Position numbers and translations under genes: made by a program. 5,272 nt of DNA from Acidobacteriota bacterium (GTDB taxonomy: Bacteria > Acidobacteriota > HRBIN11). Under the pieces are notes generated by a model that saw only the letters and a list, made by a program, of their open reading frames with translations, was not told the DNA's origin and ran no database searches. Location of the stretch: contig JAUQPV010000207.1 of the NCBI GenBank assembly GCA_030550225.1, positions 1 through 5,272 on the forward strand, given 5' to 3'. Position 1 is the first letter of the stretch. The number at the start of each line of letters is the position of its first letter. Of the stretch, positions 1-4,079 are shown piece by piece.

Positions 1-84
1 GACCTGGAGAGCCTACGGGACCTGGCCCGGTTCCTGGCGGCCCGAGGAGGGCAAAGAGCAAAGGGCATAGGGCATAGAGCGTAG
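1..84 (+). CDS. 3' end of an upstream gene, possibly CoxE-like VWA-domain protein (partial)
   Basis: Frame 1 is open from the window edge to a TAG at 82-84 and encodes 27 residues. The first 16 or so (DLESLRDLARFLAARG) read as an amphipathic C-terminal helix. The remaining residues, from about GQRAKGIGHRA, are translated from the 7-bp repeat array that starts near 49, so the ancestral stop was probably earlier. From memory, VWA-domain CoxE proteins of CO-dehydrogenase/molybdenum-hydroxylase clusters often end in a similar 'SLxxLAxxL' helix, and CoxE is commonly encoded next to an XdhC/CoxF-type protein, as here. The identification rests on this short tail plus context and is tentative. Translation in the other two frames looks less protein-like. 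Confidence 0.4.
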   Translation, partial: DLESLRDLARFLAARGGQRAKGIGHRA

Positions 85-110
85 GAGCCTTTGCGCTTTG
101 CTCTATGCCC
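49..110. repeat. Heptamer array A with inverted arm (hairpin)
   Basis: Plus-strand 7-bp units run GGGCAAA (49-55), GAGCAAA (56-62), GGGCATA (63-69), GGGCATA (70-76), GAGCGTA (77-83). The units then reappear on the minus strand as GCGCAAA (90-96), GAGCAAA (97-103) and GGGCATA (104-110). GGGCATAGAGC at 70-80 is perfectly complementary to GCTCTATGCCC at 100-110 (11-bp stem, 19-nt loop). The same unit family occurs at 3997-4056. There is no T-run after the stem, so it does not look like a classical intrinsic terminator. Confidence 0.85.
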
Positions 111-113
111 TCT

Positions 114-120
114 GGGGGAG
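114..120 (+). promoter_or_regulatory. Ribosome binding site that sets the xdhC start
   Basis: GGGGGAG lies 6 nt before the ATG at 127. This favours 127 over an in-frame TTG at 91, which would add 12 residues translated entirely from the inverted arm of heptamer array A and its flank. Confidence 0.7.
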
Positions 121-126
121 TCCGTC

Positions 127-1266
127 ATGAAGGAACTGCGGGACATCCTGGACGCCGTGGTCGAAGTCCGGCGCCAAGGGGAGCGAGCGGCCCTGGCGAC
201 CGTCGTGAAGGTCCGGGGCTCGACCTACCGGCGGCCCGGCGCTCGCATGCTCTTACGACCGGACGGCACGATGGTCGGCTCGATCAGCGGCGGTTGCCTG
301 GAAGGGGACATCCTCGAAAAGGCCCGGCCGGTCCTCGCCGGCGGGACACCGCGGTTGGCCACCTATGACATGACGTCGGATGACGACATCGTGTGGGGCC
401 TGGGCCTCGGATGTAACGGCGTCGTGTACGTTCTCATCGAGCCCCTGCCCGCTGGCGGTCCGGCCGACCCGATGGCCTTCCTGGACGAATGCCTCAGTCA
501 CGAGCGAGTCGGCGTCATGGCGACGGTCTTTCGAGTCGAAGGGCACCTTGGGGCGCATGTCGGCGACCGCTGGATGGTCCGGGGCGACGGTCAACTCTGG
601 GGAAGCACCCTGCAGGACCCCGCCCTCAGCGAGGCGCTCCGACCCGACGTCGACGAGGCCCGTCAGACCGGCCGTTCGAGAGTCCGGACCTACACCCTGC
701 CGGACGGCGAGGCCGAGGTCTTCATCGAGGTCGTCCAGCCGCCGGTCCCCCTCGTCGTCTTCGGGGCCGGCCATGATGCCATTCCGGTCGTGCGCTTCGC
801 GAAGGCCCTGGGCTGGCGGGTCACCGTCGTGGACAGCCGCCCGGCCTACGCGACCCGGGACCGCTTTCCCGAGGCCGACGAAGTCGTCCTGGCCCACCCG
901 GAGGACGTACCCGGAAGCGTTCGCCTCGATGAACGGACGTTCGCCGTCGTCATGACCCACAACTATCTGCAGGACCTCAAGCTCCTGGAAGTCCTCCTTC
1001 CCTCGCCTGTCCGGTACCTGGGCGTCCTGGGACCCCGAAGCCGGACGGACAAACTGCTCGGCGACCTCCGGGCAAAAGGTCGGGCGCCCTCCGAAGCGCA
1101 ACTCGGACGCCTCTATAGCCCCGTCGGCGTGGACATCGGGGCCGAAACCCCCGAGGAGATCGCCCTGTCGATCCTGGCGGAGATTCAGGCTGTCCTGGCG
1201 GGCCGTTCGGCCGGTCTCCTGCGGGACCGTAAGGGCCCCATCCACGAGCGAACGGAGGGGGCGTGA
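127..1266 (+). CDS. xdhC: XdhC/CoxF-family molybdenum cofactor maturation protein
   Basis: The product has 379 residues and two domains. The N-terminal XdhC/CoxI domain carries GSTYRRPGARML (31-42), SGGCLEGD (54-61, Cys57) and GLGLGCNG (91-98, Cys96). The C-terminal Rossmann-like domain starts near residue 208 with FGAGHDA (212-218), continues with a VVDSRP strand and ends with the family's LGVLGPRSR and PVGVDIGAETPEEIALSILAE blocks, split here as PVGVDIGAE and TPEEIALSILAE. XdhC proteins bind molybdopterin cofactor and help its sulfuration and insertion into xanthine-dehydrogenase-family enzymes in the cytoplasm. The length is normal for the two-domain form. The ATG at 127 is chosen because of GGGGGAG at 114-120 and because the conserved N-terminus (MKELRDIL) begins there. 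The preceding gene ends 42 bp upstream on the same strand, consistent with an operon that continues leftward. Which hydroxylase it serves cannot be told from this window. Confidence 0.93.
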   Translation: MKELRDILDAVVEVRRQGERAALATVVKVRGSTYRRPGARMLLRPDGTMVGSISGGCLEGDILEKARPVLAGGTPRLATYDMTSDDDIVWGLGLGCNGVVYVLIEPLPAGGPADPMAFLDECLSHERVGVMATVFRVEGHLGAHVGDRWMVRGDGQLWGSTLQDPALSEALRPDVDEARQTGRSRVRTYTLPDGEAEVFIEVVQPPVPLVVFGAGHDAIPVVRFAKALGWRVTVVDSRPAYATRDRFPEADEVVLAHPEDVPGSVRLDERTFAVVMTHNYLQDLKLLEVLLPSPVRYLGVLGPRSRTDKLLGDLRAKGRAPSEAQLGRLYSPVGVDIGAETPEEIALSILAEIQAVLAGRSAGLLRDRKGPIHERTEGA

Positions 1267-1308
1267 CCGAACCGAGGCCCAGTACCCAGGGACCTGAGCG
1301 GAAGCCGC

Positions 1309-1926
1309 TTACCCGTCAAAACGCACGTCCTGGGTTCGGCGGACGACGTCACCGACATACAGCCACGACACTTGCCGAAGCGTCGCCGCCTGGTCAAAGT
1401 CCGTGATCGTCGAGATGCCGTCGGCCGGGACGACGATGTGATACCACCGGAGGCCTGCCGAGGCCGCCGTGTGGAGTACACACACGTTCGACATCGTACC
1501 GACGAGGACCAGATGCTGGACGCCCCATACGCGAAGCATGTGGTCCAGCCAAGTCCCATAAAAGCCGTCGTACCGGTTCTTCTGGACGATGAGGTCGTCG
1601 TCGGCTGGTCGGAGTTCCTCGACGATCTCCCAGCCCCAGGACCGGTAGCGGCAGTGCTCACCCCAGATCTTCCACTCGGGGTCGTTCTCGAAGTGGGTAT
1701 CCATCGTGTAGACGACCCGCACACCCCGGCCCCGAGCCGCTTCCAAGAGATGGCGGATGGCCGGGACCGTCTCGATGGCCGCCGGGACGACGAGCTTGCC
1801 GCCCGGCTTAACGAAGTCGTTCTGCATATCCACGACGACGACGGCCGTCTGGGCCGCCGGCAGGTGGACGGCGTCCTTGAAGGGAATATTCGGGACTTCG
1901 ACGACCTTATCGGGGATGAACTTCAT
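1309..1926 (-). CDS. Cysteine hydrolase, isochorismatase/nicotinamidase superfamily
   Basis: The product has 205 residues. The superfamily's catalytic triad is visible: Asp33 in VVVVDMQNDF, Lys116 in VQKNRYDGFYGT, and nucleophile Cys149 in GTMSNVCV. An Asp76-x-His78 pair and WGEHC (88-92) resemble metal-binding and substrate-pocket elements of nicotinamidases. The KNRYDGFYGTWLDHML block resembles ureidoacrylate-amidase (RutB)-like members. These enzymes hydrolyse amide or vinyl-ether bonds in the cytoplasm, and the substrate here (nicotinamide, a ureido compound or other) is not determined. ATG at 1926 is chosen because GGAGGG lies 5 nt upstream (1937-1932). A longer open frame upstream to 2097 runs through the non-coding leader and is not supported. 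The gene converges on xdhC with a 42-bp gap that shows no convincing terminator. Confidence 0.9.
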   Translation of the reverse strand: MKFIPDKVVEVPNIPFKDAVHLPAAQTAVVVVDMQNDFVKPGGKLVVPAAIETVPAIRHLLEAARGRGVRVVYTMDTHFENDPEWKIWGEHCRYRSWGWEIVEELRPADDDLIVQKNRYDGFYGTWLDHMLRVWGVQHLVLVGTMSNVCVLHTAASAGLRWYHIVVPADGISTITDFDQAATLRQVSWLYVGDVVRRTQDVRFDG

Positions 1927-1954
1927 GACCGCCCTCCGGGGATAAGCTGAGTCA

Positions 1955-1970
1955 GGTAATGAGGTAATGA
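1955..1970. repeat. Perfect tandem 8-bp repeat in the hydrolase leader
   Basis: GGTAATGA occurs twice back to back (1955-1962, 1963-1970). On the coding strand of the cysteine hydrolase this reads TCATTACC TCATTACC and lies 29-44 nt upstream of its ATG. It sits between the start codon and the only AT-rich stretch of the leader (about 1981-1993), so it could be an operator or part of the 5' UTR. Function is unproven. Confidence 0.6.
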
Positions 1971-2019
1971 TGACGCTCCTACTTGTAATTTTAGTCCCCG
2001 TTACGCTTCTGGGTAAGAT

Positions 2020-2054
2020 GGCGAACAGCGGACGGCGAATGGCGAGGGGCGAAC
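2020..2054 (+). repeat. Heptamer array E (GGCGAAY units)
   Basis: Five contiguous 7-bp units are present: GGCGAAC, AGCGGAC, GGCGAAT, GGCGAGG, GGCGAAC. The period matches arrays A and B but the unit differs. The array is non-coding and lies upstream of the hydrolase gene. Confidence 0.75.
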
Positions 2055-2060
2055 AGTGCC

Positions 2061-2162
2061 CCACCTGCCGACCTGCTCCCGAAGCGGGTACCGGCATGAC
2101 GGCCGGTTCGGGGCCAGGTCATCCGCCGACTTGCCCATCGGCCGACTGCTGACCTGCCGACC
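2061..2162 (-). repeat. Octamer array F, degenerate GTCGGCAG-type units
   Basis: On the minus strand, 8-bp-spaced words run GTCGGCAG (2161-2154), a 7-bp GTCAGCA (2153-2147), GTCGGCCG (2146-2139), ATGGGCAA (2138-2131), GTCGGCGG (2130-2123) and ATGACCTG (2122-2115). An isolated copy lies at 2072-2065. The 11-bp ACCTGCCGACC is repeated exactly at 2063-2073 and 2152-2162. An 8-bp inverted pair, CCGGCATG (2091-2098) and CATGCCGG (2170-2177), overlaps the array. No gene is evident. Confidence 0.6.
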
Positions 2163-2278
2163 CTCTCCCCATGCCGGGACTCCCGCGACTTGCGTCGGCC
2201 GGAAAACTGGCATAGGATGGTAGTCGACTCGAGATCATCATTCATCCTGAATGACCCACGCTTTACCCTCCTGGCCAG
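2163..2278. other. Non-coding stretch with a short palindrome
   Basis: No credible gene is present. The only structured element is a 7-bp palindrome, TCATTCA (2238-2244), loop TCC, TGAATGA (2248-2254). Open frames crossing this part have low-complexity translations without recognisable domains and conflict with the ribosome-binding-site-supported starts on either side. Confidence 0.5.
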
Positions 2279-2325
2279 CCGGAGGGGGTACCCTTCCCCA
2301 GGGACCCCCTTCGGTGGCTATTTTT
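2279..2325 (+). terminator. Terminator-like or attenuator-like hairpin with T-run
   Basis: CCGGAGGGGGTACCC (2279-2293) pairs with GGGACCCCCTTCGG (2301-2314). This gives 14 base pairs including one G-U, with a bulged A at 2290 and the 7-nt loop TTCCCCA. TGGCTATTTTT follows at 2315-2325, so the shape is that of a rho-independent terminator on the plus strand. No plus-strand gene ends nearby (xdhC ends about 1 kb upstream). It may act on a leader transcript of the gene at 2432, end an unannotated small RNA, or be part of the repeat-rich spacer. Confidence 0.5.
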
Positions 2326-2386
2326 CGGCCATTCGGGAATCCGGGAGTTCGGCAGTCCGGGAGCTTGGAAATTTGGGAACTCGGCA
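2323..2386 (+). repeat. Octamer array C (consensus RTYCGGSA), left of the broken gene
   Basis: Eight consecutive 8-bp units: TTTCGGCC, ATTCGGGA, ATCCGGGA, GTTCGGCA, GTCCGGGA, GCTTGGAA, ATTTGGGA, ACTCGGCA. Positions 2342-2363 are a perfect 22-bp inverted copy of 3014-3035 in array D. Confidence 0.85.
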
Positions 2387-2431
2387 GGATAGAAGAGGAT
2401 CGCCGGCTGGTAAGGAAGAAGAGGACTAACG

Positions 2432-2990
2432 ATGGCCTCAATGCCCCAGGTCCGAGGTACGGTTTTACGAGGCATCTTGAAGGACGCGAAGGAAACGCTG
2501 GCCAGCGGGGTGCCCGTCTTGATGAGCTACCTCCGTGAGGAGGACCGATAACGATATTTTTCAAATAATTCTGCATAACCAATGGTATATTTACGCGTAC
2601 CTGGTCGTTTTACTGGAAGCTTATTATCAGCACGTCGCCCGATACGAAGATTACAAGATCGTGGAGTTGGGTATTCGTGCAGCCCATCGAGACCTGACGG
2701 GGATTCTTAAAATATACACGCTGGTCACCAGCCCCTTTGCCGTCAGAGAACGGGCCCCGCTTATCTGGTCGCAAAAGTACTCCGCAGGTGAGATGGTCTT
2801 CGACCGGAAGTGGGATAACGGCTTTGACTTAGAACTGCGAGGATTTCCAGAAATCCATCGGCTGAATTGCCTGATGGTGACGGGTTATATCGAAGGGTTT
2901 GGAAAAAATTGGCGCCCGACCTACCGAACTGCTCATGACCGCTGTGTTCACCGGGGAGACCCGGTGTGTAATTTTCGCTCTACGTGGTGA
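2432..2990 (+). pseudogene. TIGR02265/DUF2378-like protein with V4R-like C-terminus, split by a +1 frame change
   Basis: The ATG at 2432 has a good ribosome binding site (GAGG at 2421-2424, 7-nt spacer). It starts a 39-codon frame encoding a family-like beginning (VRGTVLRGILKDAKE, then LREEDR) that stops at TAA 2549-2551. Skipping one base there continues as NDIFQIILHNQWYIYAYLVVLLEA and onward to TGA 2988-2990 (segments NDIFQIILHNQ and WYIYAYLVVLLEA). The joined product is 185 residues, about normal for the family as I recall it, and the spacing from EDR to the conserved WY is restored. The C-terminus has Cys in LNCLMVTGYIEG and ends HDRCVHRGDPVCNF...W, a pattern typical of V4R or heme-NO-binding-like small-molecule sensor folds. 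The family's biochemical role is not known to me. The second part is AT-richer (about 49% GC by hand count for 2551-2990, about 39% in 2551-2650) than the first 39 codons (about 61%). It may be a pseudogene, a sequencing indel or a recoded gene. Confidence 0.65.
2537..2552 (+). other. Frame-break site: AGGAGG then CGA TAA C
   Basis: In-frame codons are GAG GAG GAC CGA TAA, followed by C. AGGAGG (2538-2543) ends 2 nt before the CGA codon. Omitting one base at or next to 2549 merges both halves of the gene. The geometry resembles the prfB +1 recoding site (Shine-Dalgarno-like element, slippery codon, stop followed by C). However, CGA re-pairing one base forward on GAT would be poor for an arginine tRNA, which argues for a simple indel. 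Confidence 0.6.
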
Positions 2991-3013
2991 AGACCAGGCA
3001 TCCATGGACTGAA

Positions 3014-3035
3014 CTCCCGGACTGCCGAACTCCCG
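3014..3035 (-). repeat. Right copy of the 22-bp perfect inverted repeat
   Basis: Exact reverse complement of 2342-2363. The two copies face each other across about 650 bp that contain the whole broken TIGR02265/V4R-like gene. They are part of octamer arrays D and C respectively. Confidence 0.85.
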
Positions 3036-3062
3036 AATTGCCGAATTCCCGATTTTCCGAGG
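3015..3062 (-). repeat. Octamer array D (inverted relative to C), right of the broken gene
   Basis: Read on the minus strand, the 8-bp units from right to left are CCTCGGAA (3062-3055), AATCGGGA, ATTCGGCA, ATTCGGGA, GTTCGGCA and GTCCGGGA (3022-3015). The consensus matches array C. The array ends 6 nt before the start codon of the epimerase gene, and its edge supplies the GAGG (3059-3062) that serves as that gene's ribosome binding site. Confidence 0.85.
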
Positions 3063-3068
3063 CTTCCG

Positions 3069-4025
3069 ATGGCACCAGGGGTCCTGATAACCGGCGGGGC
3101 TGGATTCATCGGCTATCATTTAGTCCGATGGCTGGTCCGGCAGGGCTATGACGTTCGAATTTTAGACAATGGCCGCACGGGGCGGCTGGACCGATTCGAC
3201 GGAACGCCCGAGGTCCGGTCCGTGACTCTTCTGAAGGGGGACATCACGCGACTGGCCGACGTGGAGGCCGCCTGCGAGGGCATCGACTATGTCGTTCACC
3301 TGGCGGCTCAGGTCTCGGTCGTCGAGTCGATGGACCGACCGGCGGAGACGTGGGCCATCAACGTGCACGGGACCGCTTTGGTCCTGGAGGCGGCTCGGCG
3401 GTTTGGCGTACGACGGGTCGTATTTACATCCTCGTGCGCCGTTTACGGGGACAGTCTGGAGCCGCCCTTTCGGGAGACCGACGCCCCACGGCCGACCTCA
3501 CCGTATGGCCTGAGCAAGTGGATGGGCGAGCACTTAGCCGAGTTCTACACTCGAGTCTTTCGTCTGCCGGTCGTGACTCTTCGGCTGTTTAACGTCTACG
3601 GGCCCGGCCAGCGGGCGGACTCGCCGTACGCTTCGGTCATTCCCCGGTTCATCGATGCCCTCCGCCGGGGGGTCCCGATGACCGTCTACGGGACGGGCGA
3701 GCAGACGCGGGATTTCGTGTTCGTCGAGGACGTGGCCCGCATCATCGAGAAGGCACTCCACATGCCTCAGGCGGACGGTCTCGTCATCAACGTGGGCACC
3801 GGCCACCCCACGTCGGTCAACGACCTGGCCCGGCTCCTGCAGGAGATCTCGGGTCGGTCCGTTGGGACTCACCATGAGCCGCCCCGACCCGGTGAGATGC
3901 TCCACGCATGGGCCGACACGGCCCGGCTTCGGTCGGTCTTAGGGATCGACCCGGAGGACCTGACCCCCCTTCGGGAGGGTCTGACCCGGACGTGGAGGGC
4001 AGAGGGCATAGAGCAGAGGGCATAG
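3069..4025 (+). CDS. NAD-dependent epimerase/dehydratase (extended SDR, nucleotide-sugar type)
   Basis: The product has 318 residues. It shows the extended-SDR cofactor motif TGGAGFIG (8-15), Asp33 at the end of the second strand (favouring NAD+), GDI after the third strand, HLAAQ, and the catalytic set Ser122 (TSSCAVYG), Tyr146 and Lys150 (SPYGLSK). NVYGPGQ and the RDFVFVEDVA block are typical of UDP-glucose/UDP-GlcNAc 4-epimerase-like and related sugar-nucleotide enzymes. The exact substrate cannot be assigned. Such enzymes act in the cytoplasm and supply sugars for cell-surface glycans. The ATG at 3069 is preceded by GAGG at 3059-3062. The final residues (about RAEGIEQRA) are encoded by heptamer array B, so the native C-terminus probably ended earlier and has been extended. 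HtrA follows after 54 bp on the same strand. Confidence 0.93.
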   Translation: MAPGVLITGGAGFIGYHLVRWLVRQGYDVRILDNGRTGRLDRFDGTPEVRSVTLLKGDITRLADVEAACEGIDYVVHLAAQVSVVESMDRPAETWAINVHGTALVLEAARRFGVRRVVFTSSCAVYGDSLEPPFRETDAPRPTSPYGLSKWMGEHLAEFYTRVFRLPVVTLRLFNVYGPGQRADSPYASVIPRFIDALRRGVPMTVYGTGEQTRDFVFVEDVARIIEKALHMPQADGLVINVGTGHPTSVNDLARLLQEISGRSVGTHHEPPRPGEMLHAWADTARLRSVLGIDPEDLTPLREGLTRTWRAEGIEQRA

Positions 4026-4056
4026 AGCAGAGGGTATTGCTCTTTGCCCTTTACCC
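3997..4056. repeat. Heptamer array B with inverted arm (hairpin over a stop codon)
   Basis: Plus-strand 7-bp units: GGGCAGA (3997-4003), GGGCATA, GAGCAGA, GGGCATA, GAGCAGA, GGGTATT (4032-4038). The 14-bp GGGCATAGAGCAGA is repeated exactly at 4004-4017 and 4018-4031. Minus-strand units follow: GAGCAAT (4042-4036), GGGCAAA (4049-4043), GGGTAAA (4056-4050). GGGCATAGAGCA (4018-4029) pairs with TGCTCTTTGCCC (4038-4049) with one T-T mismatch and an 8-nt loop. The epimerase TAG (4023-4025) lies in the stem. There is no T-run. Confidence 0.85.
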
Positions 4057-4068
4057 CGTACACAGATT

Positions 4069-4072
4069 GAGG
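4069..4072 (+). promoter_or_regulatory. Ribosome binding site that sets the htrA start
   Basis: GAGG lies 7 nt before the ATG at 4080 but only 1 nt before an in-frame ATG at 4074. The spacing favours 4080. Confidence 0.6.
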
Positions 4073-4079
4073 CATGGCC

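Noticed and set aside
91..126. TTG start at 91 for xdhC
   Set aside because: The added residues come from the inverted arm of the heptamer array and its flank, and the ATG at 127 has the better ribosome binding site.
253..1245. Long minus-strand open frame opposite xdhC
   Set aside because: It is the antisense of a well-supported XdhC gene in GC-rich DNA. Its translation is rich in Asp, Gly and Arg with no recognisable domain.
1267..1308. Bidirectional terminator between xdhC and the convergent hydrolase gene
   Set aside because: Only a weak imperfect stem (CAGTACCC/GGGACCTG with two mismatches) and no T-run on either strand.
1988..2016. Minus-strand promoter with -10 TAAAAT (1993-1988) and -35 TTACCC for the hydrolase
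   Set aside because: The -10 is reasonable but the -35 matches TTGACA at only 3 of 6 positions. It is plausible by location but too weak to list as a feature.
1927..2097. N-terminal extension of the cysteine hydrolase to 2097
   Set aside because: The extension would be translated from repeats and leader DNA. The ATG at 1926 has GGAGGG at a 5-nt spacing and the family's conserved part begins soon after it.
2211..2226. TGGCATAGGATGGTAG as a sigma-54 promoter
   Set aside because: The TGGCA half is present but the required GC of the downstream TTGCA/T half is missing at the proper spacing.
2223..2233. Adjacent GTCGAC and CTCGAG sites, as in a cloning polylinker
   Set aside because: No further vector-like sequence surrounds them, and two overlapping hexamers are expected by chance in GC-rich DNA.
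2238..2582. Several overlapping 70-114 codon frames on both strands across 2190-2582
   Set aside because: They run through octamer arrays and the hairpin, have no ribosome binding site support and no domain signature, and conflict with the supported start at 2432.
2323..3062. CRISPR array or insertion sequence
   Set aside because: The octamer units are contiguous with no spacers, no cas genes or transposase are present, and no target-site duplication is evident at the outer edges.
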